64,000 bases of DNA. Origin: Viola odorata (Eukaryota > Streptophyta > Magnoliopsida > Malpighiales > Violaceae). The notes beneath the pieces are model-generated. The model had not been told where the DNA came from, did no database searches, and saw nothing but the letters and a program-made list of their open reading frames with translations. Below are positions 1 to 12,074 of the stretch, in pieces. Both the position numbers and the translations under genes were made by a program. The stretch spans positions 43,603,661-43,667,660 of the forward strand of contig OY829541.1 of assembly GCA_963691705.1 (NCBI GenBank), written 5' to 3'. Position 1 is the first letter of the stretch; the number at the start of each line of letters is the position of its first letter.

Positions 1-308
1 ATATCCCAAAAGTATCTCCAATCTAGAAAATCTGGTCAAAGGTACGAAACTCACCCTTCAATCCCCTAATTTTGGTGGCTGGTTGAACTTTGATTCCCAT
101 GATGTCTAGGAGAGATAGTAAAAATGGATAAAAAATGGTGAGATTCTCCCCTTCGTTATTTTTTACTATGAACTGCTTTATAACCGAGGTGTGTCTACTA
201 GGCTTAAGAAAACAGTTAATGATTTTGGATGGGGACCAATATTCTTTGTGATGAATGTTGTGCATACTGAGTTGTGTTTGGAATTTTACACCACTTTGTG
301 GGTAGATT

Positions 309-974
309 TTGCTGCGAGATTGCAAGGGCAGAGAGCGCCCTGATGTTTTTAAAGAAGGTGTCATAAACTTTAGATTGTGTGGTCATTGGAAACATTTAAG
401 CTTGCATGAATTTGATGTCCTGTTAGGTTTTGCCCCTGATGGAAAAGAACTTCCTCCCTGGTACCCCTCGATTCACTATGACATTCCCAAGGACTGGGAT
501 GCCACTAAAGCCTTCAAATTCCTCACAGGAAACCCAAGGGCCCAATTCACCAAAACTTCCAAAGCACATGAGCTTTGTGACCCAATCTTGAGGATCCTTC
601 ATAGGGCCCTCGCCATCAATCTCTACGCCAATACAAATATGTCTAGTGCCTTGTATAAAACTGAACTGTTTATTTTAGGGTGCATGATTGCTGAACAAAA
701 AATTAGTCTAGGTTATTGGCTAGCCAAGCAATTTGCTGCTTCAAAAAATGAAATAATTTTAGGTAGCTTGATTACCATGCTTGCATGTAAATTCAGACAC
801 CTCAATTATGCCACTATCAAACTCCTAGAAGTAAATGCACATAAAATACTTGATATCAAAGTCCTTGACGAAATGGGATTTTTCCATTTGGAGAAAGGAG
901 TTATTTGTTACAATACAGGTCATACACCGAAGGCTGAGAGAATTTTTAGAGGGAACCACACATGGCCATATTAG
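309..974 (+). pseudogene. Athila-type post-pol ORF (env-like position), decayed
   Basis: An open stretch of 221 codons resembles the conserved region of plant Athila ORFs. A segment in which the protein must be placed in an F-x-L-x-G-x(n)-S-L-H-E-F-D-V-L-L-G-F context is followed by a segment with PILRILHRALA and a hydrophobic C-terminal half. It lies just before the non-coding 3' region and LTR, the place where Athila elements keep their third, env-like ORF. The start is not convincing: about 50 codons upstream in another frame also read like the family (ELCLEFYTTLW near 270-300), so a frameshift or stop has broken the N-terminus. No signal peptide or clear transmembrane anchor is visible. 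The function is unknown in the family; the envelope idea rests on position only. Confidence 0.55.
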
Positions 975-1444
975 TTTTCACCCCTGAAGTTCCAGGTAGG
1001 ACCAGAAAGCAGTGCAATAAGAGTCGAGCCGACAGTTGAGCATCAAATTGACCAAGATGCTGCTCTTTACCAAGACCAACAACAGCAGGCAGACACTTCC
1101 CCTGCACCAGAGCCCCTCAATGCACTATGTCAGAAATCCTGAATTCTATATACCAGAATAACTAGCTCCTCACAACCATGCACAGACCATTCTGGAACTC
1201 CAACAAGACCAGAAAGCAACTTACACCATCATGACGAAATTCATAAACGGTCTCCATAGCATGGAGTCAGCTGTAGCAGGTCTCCACGCTAAGCTTGACT
1301 CATGGGAAGACTCCTCCTCTGACTCAGAGGCAAACCCCAAGTAACCACCCACAGGTTGTCTTTTCCCTTTTTCTTTTTAAGATTTTTTGTTTTGTTTTTG
1401 AGTCTTTGTGTTTTCACCCTTTACTCACATTGAGGACAATGTGT

Positions 1445-1470
1445 CCAATAAGTGTGGGGGAGGGGTAATT
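1445..1470 (+). other. upstream polypurine-like motif of the Athila element
   Basis: The motif AAGTGTGGGGGAGGGG follows TTGAGGACAATGTGTCC. This pairing is typical of the 3' untranslated region of Athila/Tat retrotransposons. It lies about 900 bp before the LTR, so it is probably an accessory tract and not the plus-strand primer. Confidence 0.5.
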
Positions 1471-2360
1471 TGTGTGATTGAATTGTCTTGCATGTTGTCT
1501 TTGCATGAGTTAGATTAGATTTTGGCAATTTATAAGCCATTTTTAATTTTTTCTGCATGATTTTCCGTTATTTTGTGTGTTTTTAAGAATCAAAACCCAT
1601 TTGTCTTTGAACATCCTATCCTTTCACATAGGAAGCGAGAATGCTTTAATTTATGACTCCATACCATACTACCAAGGCAATTAATTGGGTTAACATTTCA
1701 GATACTTGTAAGAGTACGACTCCTGGTACTCTTTAAACACCTTTTTTTTTTACATAGATCCATGATTCGAGTGCCTAGTGCTAGAATTTTTAAGAGAATC
1801 ATGCATAACTATTTTGTTCTACCCTGTGCAACTTTATGCATAGAACTGTCATGCAAAAATGTAAAGATGAGTCATTAAATAAGAATAAATGCTTTAGTAT
1901 CCTACCTCACCAAGCATGAATATCTAGAGAACTAAGAATTTTAAGTCAGCATATTAAAGAAAAGCATTTTGTCCTAGTGTTCCCACCTCATTAAGTAGGA
2001 ACATCTAGGAAACTACTCAAGAAATGTCAAGAAATGCTGGTAAATTGCTAGGCTAAAAAACAGTGGTAAAATATGAGAGCAGTTCATGTGAGAAAGGGAA
2101 AGATGGGGAGTCAGAATAGTTTTGATGTGTTTCAATTACAAGATTTTGTCATAAAGAACCTGAGTTATGGCTATGTATGAATATGATGTTTGGAGTATTG
2201 GTTAGGCCTTAGTAATACAATCTTGGAGTCATGGATTGAATTGTTTGAGCATTCTATGTGATTGGATGAATGATTGACCACAAGTATTTTCTGATTCTTA
2301 CCATTTTATGTGTGTTTTATTTTATTTTCGAGTCAGTATGCTTGGGGGCAAGCATGAGAT

Positions 2361-2374
2361 AAGTGTGGGGGGTT
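2361..2374 (+). other. polypurine tract of the Athila element
   Basis: The sequence AAGTGTGGGGGGTT lies immediately before the LTR start TGACTGAG. Its position against the LTR makes it the likely primer for plus-strand DNA synthesis. Confidence 0.6.
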
Positions 2375-3822
2375 TGACTGAGCTTAATTATACTGGTTCT
2401 TGCAATTCCGAATGGTATGATATTGAGTTCTTTGGGAAACATTCGATTATTGCAGGAAGCAACTCTTGATAGGAGGAAAGTAAAAAGGAAGATTCGCGCA
2501 TGATTCCAGGCGCCTTTTGGAGCAGCTAGTTCCCTTGATCAATATTCTGGACCAAGACGATGGAGTCTTTTTATTGGCCAAGACACTCTTGCTTGACCAA
2601 TCCCTCACCTGCGGAACAAAATTCACGGAGCAGATAGCGAATCAAGACGCTGGCAGAAGATATCCCTGCCCCGATGATTTAGAGCATCAATCTCGGACTG
2701 ATATAGATACGTTCCGCTGATCTGATCTGATCTTATTTATTTTGTGATGAGGAGAGCATTTAAAATACAATTTAATCTTGATTAGGATTTCCCTTAATTT
2801 CCGCAATTAGCTACTTTCCTAGAAGAATAAATACCCTCTTTAGGGTTTAGAGCAAGGCATCGAGGATTATCATGGTGGCTGCTCCTAGTTTGAAACTCTT
2901 CTTCGGGTTTTATCTTTCACATACTCTTGCTCCTTCGACAACGAAGGATTTTTATCGCCTTAATATATCATTATTTGCTTGCGATTATGAATATGCGTAG
3001 CTAATCTCTTTCTTCTTAGTAGAGACATTTGCAGCATGAGCATGCATATACATGAGGCCTAATTGTTCTTATCAATCTCCATATCTGCATTTAATTGATT
3101 TCGCACTTATTTATAATGCGTTTCTGTTTAGTATTAGATTTGATCACTCTAGGATTGAACAGATCTCATAGCCATAATTCTTCTTGGTGTCTCGGTCGTA
3201 AGCCCAAGAAGATCGAAGTAGATACCTACGCGCTACTAGGTGTATCCAGGAAATGGTAGGAGAATAGGTTAATCAGATTCAGTCCCGATTCACACCCGAG
3301 GATACTAGTCTGGAGTTGTCTTCCCCTATTCGATCATCTGCCAACTCGGTAAACCCTTTAACCAGTAAGGTGTTGGTTGGTAAGGCATCACCTCTAAGTG
3401 TACCTGAGGTGGTGTTGATATAGGAGGGAAGCAGTGGTCATAAGCGTACCTTGATCCTATAGGAACTCTGTGGATTGTAGATGAATATCCTTGTGTTGAT
3501 GATCGCATCTCATGTCTCATAGCTCGCCAGCCTCTACTAAGAAGCTACTCTCATATCTGATCTCTATCTCTGAATCCGCCTTCTTGACAAAGATCACCAT
3601 TCTTGGCCAAGAAAGTTTTACTGCTTTAATTACTTTTCTAGTTTTAGTCGTGACACAAACCCCCACTTTTCACCTAAGTGTTATCGTTGGCATTTACAAG
3701 CACACACAAGAATTGCACCTTAACTCTCTGTGGTTCGATCCTCTTACTGCTATATACAAACTATTTGTTCTTAGTAGCAAGTTGTAACTCTTAATTATTT
3801 TTGACGGGTTCGACGCCGGTCA
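2375..3822 (+). repeat. 3' LTR of the Athila-like element
   Basis: About 1.45 kb running from TG (TGACTGAG) after a polypurine tract to CA (GACGCCGGTCA). The last 90 bp, from GATCCTCTTAC onward, are clearly related to the end of the LTR at 41503-42884, which supports the right boundary. The small open frames inside it (for example 2517-2720 and 3512-3787) do not resemble proteins. Confidence 0.6.
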
Positions 3823-4233
3823 TTGTTGTTGCTTGTTTAAAGTCAGAAAACATTAATTTTGATTAATGCTTACAATTGCAAAATATAATTCTAAGATTTG
3901 AAGCAATCCAAGTTCTTTTTGAATTTCGATTTTGTATCATATGGTTTATACTTGTCTTAATGAATCAAAACATTCTACATTACTTTCACTCCATCTTTAC
4001 ACTAGTTAAAACCAAATTTGCTCTATTTAAGACCCTCCATGCTTATTATCCATGCATCTTTACACTCCTTTGCATGCATATTGGCTTGATCGTCAAATTT
4101 CTTATCTTACGATTCTCTCTCACTCTAATGCTAATTAGTAATTACAATGCAATATGTGCATATGTTGGATTTTCTGGTTTAGTATTTAGTTTTCTTCCTC
4201 CTTTAGGTAATGAATGTCAATTTGATGTTATGT
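3823..4233. other. AT-rich flank, no gene seen
   Basis: This stretch lies between the Athila LTR and the hAT insertion. It is AT-rich with a 119-codon open frame (3876-4235) that looks like low-complexity hydrophobic chance coding. No splice pattern or motif supports a gene. Confidence 0.5.
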
Positions 4234-4494
4234 AGTTTGCTATGAGTGGGCAAATGGGAATTTTGAGTATTTCCAAAAAAAATATTTCAGGTACGGGTAT
4301 TCCAAACTGACTAAAAACTTTCCCGACCCCGAATTCCAAAGCTCTTTCCCGATCCCGAATTTCCAAAATTATAATTTTCGGAATTCTCGGATACCCGAAA
4401 TTTCTAAAATTCAACTACCTGTAGTAATTTACAATTTTGCACCAATCAATCAACTACCTGCCGCAATTTGAAATTTTGCACCAATCACTCAACA

Positions 4495-4582
4495 ATAACA
4501 ATCCGAAGTACACAATCCAAATTAAACATACAAAACAAGTAATCCAAATTAAACATACAAAACAAGTAATCCAAAGTACATA
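4495..4582. repeat. short tandem repeat in hAT subterminal region
   Basis: A unit of about 27 bp (AATCCAAATTAAACATACAA plus AACAAGT) occurs about two and a half times in direct orientation. It sits next to a second, looser duplication of a GCACCAATCAMTCAAC motif at about 4440-4490. Subterminal repeats are common transposase-binding regions in hAT elements; the role here is an inference. Confidence 0.6.
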
Positions 4583-5398
4583 CACCTGCTCCTATTAAAC
4601 CCTTGAGAAAAAGGTAGAACTATCAACATATTCTTGCATCCAAGATCAGAACCTTAGTATATGTTTTGACAATCTACTTGTAATCAGAGTGATTTAGCTA
4701 ATAAAATTTGGTCCCTCTGATTGCTATGTTCTAAACAGACTAATCAAAATCAAAATCGAATAGCAATTAACATAACAAATTGTGAATAATCTTCGAACCT
4801 TGCATTTGATTTTGATATTCCCTATTTTCTCTGCAAACCTTTCTCTCACTGTTTCCTTCTCCTATACATCAACAATCAACAACATAATATATATTGAGAA
4901 TTGCGTTACAAGAACTACAGGAGGGGGGTGTTGTTTGTGAATTCACTACCATAATACCCGGTCTGATGGCAAATAAAGCTCTTGCTGTGACATCTCAGAC
5001 TTTTCCTTTGAATGACTAAATCTACAAGATGTTCCATACTTGCAACCTTCTGTGGTTTGATAATACTGCAAGAATCAGGAGATGATAACTCTACTTAGTG
5101 CAGTAAGATAAAACATTAGTCAACTAGAAATAATTATTCATGGAATAGATGTGACTACAAAACAATGAAGAAATTCATATACTAGCATTCAGCGACAAAT
5201 TTACAATGATCCAAATAATGGAAACTGCATCTTAAAATTCAAACTGAACAAAGCATTATTACCAGAAAAGAGCTCAACAATAAAGATCAAATTAGATGTA
5301 AAAATTTCTTCATAGTGTATGTAAAGACCACTAATCATAACTATGTTCGAAACTTCTTTCACTCCCCTGCTCATCTCATTAAAATGGGGTACCTCTCT

Positions 5399-5508
5399 AC
5401 ACCTTTTCATGTGATTTCTCATTCCATTTGTACCATCTAACTTAGAATCACATGCAATATCAGTTTTACAGTAAACACAAGTACCTTTCCATTCTCCATC
5501 CTCATTTT
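5399..5508 (-). pseudogene. hAT transposase N-terminal zf-BED fragment
   Basis: Minus-strand translation gives a zinc-binding pattern C-x2-C-x17-H-x4-C (CVYC ... HMKRC) preceded by NEDGEWKG. This is the BED finger found at the N-terminus of Ac-like hAT transposases, where it binds transposon ends. The reading frame is cut at its N-terminal side exactly at the truncated LTR of element B (5509). It decays into non-homologous codons after about residue 40 of the fragment. No catalytic or dimerisation (hATC) region is present in the element. The protein is non-functional. Confidence 0.7.
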
Positions 5509-6097
5509 TGCTTATCAAGACTTAGTTAAATTTCAAATATTTATTTACTATCATTAGCTGGATATTGAAATATGTTATTTAGCTAGAAATCAGGTCTATT
5601 TACAAAAGGAAATTTGTTTTACTTGTGTAACTAGAAAGCTGAATTGTACAAGTTCTATTCGGTGTAGGATTAGTATTTCAATTCTACTTAGCGTAGGACT
5701 TCTATTTGGTGTGGGACTAACCCTAGCCGTTTGTAACACTACATAAGCTCACTTAGAGCTTTATTTTCAGCAGACATTCATTGATAAAAAAATAGGATCT
5801 CATCTTTGGTTCTAACGAAGAACTCTTAAGCTTAGCTGATTGGAATTCAGTTTTGATTAAGTAAAACAAATCTTTCCCTATCATCTATTTCGCTCTAGGG
5901 TTCTAAACACAGGTTGGTTTAGGAACTTAGAGGTCTTGAGTCGAGATCCTAGTTGATTATCGAATTAGGGTTCTAATCATCCTCTAAGGTTGGGTTAGGA
6001 ACTTAGTTGGGTCAATTAGTTACTTGTTTGCTATTTGAAGAGGATTCCTTGAGCAAGATCAACAACAAACATTTCCTAACAGACCAGGAATGTATCA
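5509..6097 (+). repeat. 5' LTR of element B (5' truncated)
   Basis: 589 bp that align with 12157-12755. The end GTATCA is followed directly by a primer site. The piece equivalent to 11858-12156 of the 3' LTR is missing at the junction with the hAT BED fragment. Confidence 0.7.
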
Positions 6098-6111
6098 AGT
6101 GGTAGTGGAGC
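6098..6111 (+). other. primer binding site of element B
   Basis: AGTGGTAGTGGAGC follows the LTR end directly. Equivalent sites (TGGTAGYRGAGC-like) stand beside the LTRs of C, D, E, F and G. It partly resembles the methionine-tRNA type site TGGTATCAGAGC; the tRNA assignment is tentative. Confidence 0.5.
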
Positions 6112-7006
6112 AAAGGTGGTTCAAGGAATCAGGTTTGACACACGTATCGATCATTCATAATTTTTCCAGCAAGTTGCCATTTATTCTTCTCTTCTTCTTC
6201 TTGATTCGCAACCTGCAAAACTTATCTTTACGTGTCTATTTTGCTTGTTTTTTGTGTCTTAGAGCTTCATTCTGAATTATTACTAAGTGTAGCCGAAATA
6301 TTTTAGGATTTCAAGTTGATTTGCTATTCAAGAGTCAAGTTCTGAATTTTCTATACACTATTTGCACTAAGGTTGCTAATTTTTGAAATTGCTTGAAATT
6401 AAATTATGTTGAGTTGTGATCTGGTCTTCTAGGTCACAAAAGAGCTTAGTTACTTGTCATTTAAGATAACAACAAATAAAGGAAATTGGCGTGAATAAAA
6501 AAAATAGAATCAAAAGTTGCGCAAAGAAAAGAAACAACGGGTATAACAAAGATATTTCATGTGATTCTTATCAAGATTGGGACTAAAATCTTTGTTACAT
6601 ATTCAGAACTTGATATCAAGCATCAATTGAGTGAATTAGGGTTTCGGCCTTAGTCTTACTTGATAGAAATTCTTGTTTTCTTTGAGCTTTTCTTGATCCT
6701 AATTACAACTTCATTTTCTGATCTAATTGAGGTTATTCAGTGATTACTTGCTTTCTTGTGTGCCAATTTGTCTTTGTTTGCATTCTTTTAGCTTATTCTT
6801 GATCTCTTGAGTTTGTCACTTATTTAGAATTAAATTCCAAGAAGTTGAGCTTATTAGTTTGATTTACAACCATAAGTTGAGCGAGTGGATTGAGTGAATT
6901 GGGAGATCAATAGAGAGGAGAGCAAACACCTTGAGTAAAACACATGAGGGAGTGTAGATAGGCTAAACATTATATTTTGAGTTTGTTAATCTTTTCAAAA
7001 TACATT
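6112..7006 (+). other. untranslated leader of element B
   Basis: About 0.9 kb between the primer site and the gag start without a protein-like frame. The open frame at 6090-6275 overlaps the primer site and is not coding. Leaders of this size are usual in this group. Confidence 0.5.
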
Positions 7007-9147
7007 ATGTCGAAAGAAGGTGATCAAAGCCCTAAAGATGGTGGGGATAAAAAGGAGGTGAGTATGGCAGAAGTATTATACAGATTGGATGCTGTACAAT
7101 CTCAATTGACTAACCTTATGTCATAGCAAGCTGATATGAATTCCGAGCAAAAGAAAAGGAGTGGACCTAAACCCACCTTGACCATCCTAGTCAAGAGATG
7201 CACTCAACACACAAGTATGGCCTCTAGCGCACCACTTTACGGCATGTCAAAGGATGATCAACAATTAGATCATGTGGAGGTGGAGGATGTTCTGAGGGTT
7301 ATGAAAGTGAGAATGAAGTGAAATTGGTTGGTGAGCAAGGGCGTGTAGTCTAAGGCCAAATGTTGAGAGAAGTGCCTAGGCGGCAAGGAGTTGTTGCACT
7401 AAGACCGACACCCTTCAAACCTCAAGATCCTAGGCAGTCTCCCCGTACTAAATGGTATGAATACTATGAGGAGCCGAGGCGAGGATGGTAACATGAGAAT
7501 CACATGGATACTTACCTTAGTAGTATCAAGATGACAATTCCAGCCTTCCTTGGGAGAGATGATCCGGATGCTTACCTCAAGTAGGAAAGAAAGGTTGAGA
7601 AAATTTTTGAGTGTCATAACTACTCGGAGGAGAAAAAGATCAAGTTGGCCGCTGTTGAGTTCACCGGGTACGCCATAGCTTAGTCGGATCAATTTTTGGT
7701 TAGTAAGAGAAAAGTTGGAGAACTGCCTATTCAAACATGGGAAGAGATGAAATAGATCATGAGAAGGAGATTCATTCCTAGCTATTATTATCGTGAGTTG
7801 CACCAAAAGCTTTAACAATTGACTCAAGGTAGTAAGAGTGTGAGTGATTATCACAATGAGATAGAGCAGGCTCTCATTAGAGCGAATGTGGTGGAAGATA
7901 GAGAGGTGACTATGGCCAGATTTAGTGTGGGGTTGAATAGAGAGATTGCAAATCGGTTGGAGTTGCAAAACTATGTTGGGATGGAGGATATGCTTCACAT
8001 GGCTATTAAGATAGAAAGGCAGCTCCAAAGGAAGCCAAAATACTACCCTACCTCGACCTACACATCCAAGCCGAGCAATTGGAAGCTGAATTCTAACAAC
8101 CAAAAGGAGAAGACCGTAGCCAAACCTTGGCAAAACAATTCTGCCTCCACTCGATTTCCTAAGCAAGGTACACAGTCTTCCAACTATTCTAAACCTCAAA
8201 CTTCATCTATTTCTAACCCTTCCGCAAAACCAATAAGAGATATTGTGTGTTTCAAGTGCCAAGGGAAGGGGCACACTCAACACCAATGCCCAAACCAAAG
8301 GATTTTGATTATAAAACCGAATGGGGAGGTTGAGAGTGAAGATAATGATAGGAGGTTTGATCAACCCGAGAGTTGCCCTGAGGAAGAGGGACTCGGTTTC
8401 AATTTTGGCGAGGAGAATCCGGGTGAGGATGAGCCTTATAGCTATGATGTACTCGTCTTGAGGAGAGGCTTGAGTGTACAACCTCAACTGGAGGTTAATG
8501 CGGATCAGCGGGAGAACCTGTTTCATTCACGGTGTAGGGTGATGGACAAATCATGTTGTGTGATTATTGACAATGGTAGTTGTACTAATGTTGCTAGCTT
8601 TATGATGGTGAAGAAGCTAGGGCTGACTTGTATCAAACACCCTAAACACTGCAAGCTATCTTGGCTGAATGATAGAGTTGAGATCAAGGTTTTAAATCAA
8701 GTGCTGGTTCCGTTTTCCATTGGGCGGTTCCAAGATGAAGTTTTGTGTGATGTCGCACCAATGCAAGCGAGTCACTTGTTGCTTGGAAGGCCATGGCAGT
8801 ATGATAAGAGAGCTATCCATGATGGATTTACCAACAAGATCAATTGTGAGAAGGATGGGAAGAAATACACGCTATCACCTTCAGTGTCGGCACTTGTTCA
8901 TAAAGATCAGCTCAAGATGGCCAAATCTTATGCCAAGTTTGAGAGTCAGATGGTGAAAAAGAGTGGTTATAAGAGTTGTGCTTCCAAGAGTGAAAATAGT
9001 GAGAAAAGAGAGGGAGTCGAACTAGTTACGAGTGAAAAGAGTGCAATAACACCAACATTGAGTGAAGAAAGTAAGGCAAAAGAAAAGAGAGATAAAAATA
9101 AGCGATTTTGCAAAAGAAAGAGATGTGAAAGAAGCGCTGAGTGTTAG
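7007..9147 (+). pseudogene. element B gag-protease, decayed
   Basis: The start at 7007 (MSKEGDQSPKDGG) resembles the acidic or serine-rich N-terminus of related gags in C and D. The capsid-like part appears from 7500 with stops. A long open part from 7819 holds GSKSVSDYHNEIE, then ANRLEL and the LHMAIKIERQ motif shared with the other copies. A CCHC zinc knuckle (C-x2-C-x4-H-x4-C, CFKCQGKGHTQHQC) lies at 8248-8289. The aspartic protease signature IIDNGSCTN is at about 8562-8586, followed by HLLLGRPWQYD. Gag would form the particle and bind RNA, and protease would cut the polyprotein. Several nonsense codons (for example at 7124 and within 7580-7820) and at least one frame change disable it. 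Confidence 0.8.
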
Positions 9148-9256
9148 CAAACTAGTCCTTATGATCCAGTTTAGGGAGGTTTTATTGACTGAAACTAACC
9201 TTAACCCCCCTTCTCTTCCTCTTGTTATTTCATCTCTTTTGTAGGAGTTCAAGGAT

Positions 9257-12074
9257 GTGTTCCCGGAGGATTTACCGAGAGGTCTGCCACCTATTTTGGG
9301 GATTGAACATCAAATTGATTTTATTCCCGGTGCTTCAATTTCTAATCGGCCAGCCTATAGAAGTAGTCTAGAGGAGACAAAGGAGCTTCAGCGGCAAGTT
9401 GCTGATTTGATAGAAAACAACTTAATGAAGGAGAGTCTATCTCCATGTGCGGTTCCAGTCATCTTGGTGCCCAAGAAAGTTGGTTCATAGAGGATGTGTG
9501 TTGATTGTTGAGCAGTCAATAAAATCACGGTGAAGTATCGCCACCCTATCCCTAAATTAGATGATATGCTAGATGAATTGCATGGTAGTACCCTATTCTC
9601 TAAAATTGATTTAATGAGTGGTTACCATCAAATTCGTATGAAAGAGGGAGATGATTGGAAGATTGCTTTTAAAACCAATCAAGGGTTATATGAATGGTTA
9701 GTTATGTCGTTTGGTTTATCAAATGCACCTAGTACCTTTATGAGATTGATGAATCATGTGTTGCGTGCATTCATTGGCAAGTTTATTGTAGTTTACTTTG
9801 ATGATATTCTGATTTAGAACCGCAATATGCATGATCATGCTAATCATCTTTGCTTGGTCTTTGAATCTCTTAGAAATCAGAAATTGTATGTTAAGAAGTC
9901 TAAGTGTTCCTTTTGCTTGGATAAGGTACTTTTTCTTGGCTATATTGTAAGTGTAGATGGCATAATGGTTGATGAAGACAAGATCAAAGTGATCAGGGAG
10001 TGGCCTACGCCAAATAGCATTGGAGATGTGAGGAGCTTTCATGGATTGGCAAGCTTCTACCGAAGGTTTGTCAAGGATTTCAGCTTCATTACAGCGCCCT
10101 TAACCGAAGTAACAAGGAAGGACGTTGGGTTTATGTGGGGAAAAGCACAAGAGGACACCTTCAATGTCTTGAAAGATAAGTTAACTTCTAGCCCTATTCT
10201 TGTTTTACTTGATTTTTCAAAGCCTTTTGAGATTGACTGTGATGCTAGTGGAATATGAATAGGGGTTGTTTTGTTGCAAGATAAAAACTTGGTTGCTTAT
10301 TTTAGTGAGAAGTTGAAAGATGCTCAAATTAGGTATTCTACTTATGATCGTGAGTTGTATGCATTGGTTAGAGCTTTAACAATATGACAGCATTACTTGT
10401 GGCATAAGGAGTTTATTGTGTATACTGATCACATGAGTCTTAAGTATCTTAAGGGTCAAGGCAAATTGAATAAGCGACATGCATCTTGGATGGAATTTAT
10501 TGAACAATTTCCCTATGTTATTAAGTACAAACAAGGTGCGGAAAATTTTGTTTCCGATGCATTGTCTAGGCGGTATGCGTTTATCACTACCATGAATGCG
10601 AAAATGCTAGGGTTTGAACATGTTAAGGAGATGTATGCTAATGATCCTTATTTTGATAGTTTATACGAGGCATGTTTAAAACTAGTGTAGACAGATTTCA
10701 TGTGCACGATGGTTATTTGTTTCGTAGTGCTAAATTGTGTATCCCTAATTATAGTATGCGTCAATTGCTTGTTCATGAAGCACATGGTGGGGGTTTAATG
10801 AGGAATTTTGGGTTTCATAAGACTTTAGCTTGTTTGCATGAGCATTTCTTTTGGCCTCACATGAAGAGGGATGTGTTGCGTGTGCTTGCTCGATGTATCA
10901 CTTGTAAGAAAGCTTAATCTCATGTAATAAATCATGGAGAATATATGCCTTTGCCTGTTCCGAGCCACCCTTGGACTGATATTTCTATGGGTTTTGTGCT
11001 TGGTTTGCCACGGTCCAAGAGGGGTAAGGATTCTATCTTCGTTGTCATGGATAGGTTCTCTAAGATGGCTCACTTTTTGCCATGTTCTAAAACTGATGAG
11101 GCTACTAACATTGCTAATTTGTTCTTTAAAGAAGTAGTGCGTTTGCATGGTATTCCAATTAGCATTGTTAGTGATAGGATGTTAAGTTCCTTCGTTATTT
11201 CAAGAATGTCTTGTGGGCTAAGCTAGGTACCAAGTTATTATTTTCTACTACTTGCCACCCACAGACCAATGGTCAAACTGGGGTTGTTAATAGAATGTTA
11301 GGTTCCTTACTTCGTGCCACTATGAAACATAATGCAAAGTCTTGGGAAGATTGTATTCCTTTTGTTGAGTTTGCTTATAATAGGTATATGCATGCTTCCA
11401 CGGGGTTTACACCTTTTCAAGTGGTGTATGGTTTTAACCCTACTACTCCTCTAGATTTGTGTCCTTTGCCTTTACATCAGCTAGCTAGCGTCGATGGTGC
11501 AAAGAAGGTAGATCTGGTTAAGAAGATTCATGAGAAGGTTAAAACCAATATTAAGAAGATGAACTCCAAGGTTGCTGCCCAATGGAACAAGGGATGCCAA
11601 GTGGTTAGTTTCCAGCCCGGAGTTTAGGTTTGGGTGCACCTTCAAAAGGAGTGTTTTCCACAGAAGAGGAAGTTCAAGCTTGATCCAAGGGGAGATGGTC
11701 ATTTCCAAGTGATCGCGAAGATGAATGACAATGCCTATAAGCTGGACTTTCCTAGTGAGTATGGAAATGTTAGTGCTTCTTTCAATGTTCGTGACTTGTC
11801 CTTGATTGATATTTCAGATTCTGATTCGAGGATGAATCCTTTTGAGGAGGGAGGGAATGATGTGTTCCAAGGAGCCAAATATGTTCTACCAATCCCTCAA
11901 GGCCCATTGACACGAGCTAGGAGCAAGAAGTTGCAAGGCGCTTTGACATTGCTTATTCAAAAAGAGCTCGAGAAGGAGGCAACGATTGAGGAGGCACTCT
12001 TGAAAGAAATGGCCAAGTCAAAGGTGAAGCTTGTCAACATCATTCAAGATTCCTTTGATGAAGTCTCATCTTGA
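9257..12074 (+). pseudogene. element B pol: RT, RNase H, integrase, decayed
   Basis: RT starts near 9257 with LPPILGIEHQIDFIPG and reaches the catalytic YFDD at 9794-9805, then a stop. RNase H follows, with FEIDCDASGI (acidic residue) near 10225-10258 and [14 protein letters not shown] near 10420. The integrase zinc region (H...H...C-x2-C ending CITCKKA) is at 10672-10917. The integrase core lies at about 10945-11400: DRFSKMAHF carries the first acidic residue, IVSDR the second, and HPQTNGQTGVVN is where the third is expected. The C-terminal part is at 11634-12074. The sequence SRMNPFEEGGND at about 11824-11862 overlaps the polypurine tract, and the frame ends at 12074 inside the 3' LTR. Stops and frameshifts break it into about eight pieces. 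Confidence 0.85.

Larger units (their letters stand above)
1..3822 (+). mobile_element. Athila-like Ty3/gypsy element, 3' part only
   Basis: The left edge of the window lies inside a plant Athila-type LTR retrotransposon read on the plus strand. The order is a post-pol reading frame (309-974), a long non-coding stretch with two G-rich polypurine motifs (about 1451-1466 and 2361-2374), and a 3' LTR ending at 3822. Athila elements are known to carry an extra reading frame and long untranslated sequence between pol and the 3' LTR, which fits. Gag, protease, RT and integrase would lie upstream of the window. The flank repeat cannot be checked because the 5' end is outside. Confidence 0.7.

Noticed and set aside
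3876..4235. 119-codon open frame
   Set aside because: Low-complexity hydrophobic codons in AT-rich DNA, no family resemblance, and it runs into the hAT target duplication.
4490..4590. Short repeats that could suggest a CRISPR array
   Set aside because: Only two to three direct tandem units without spacers, in plant nuclear DNA.
5201..5398. Continuation of the BED frame as transposase
   Set aside because: Codons after the finger have no hAT similarity, and the element is too short to hold the catalytic part.
8203..8526. 107-codon minus-strand frame over gag-protease of B
   Set aside because: Mirror frame of the real plus-strand gag-protease coding.
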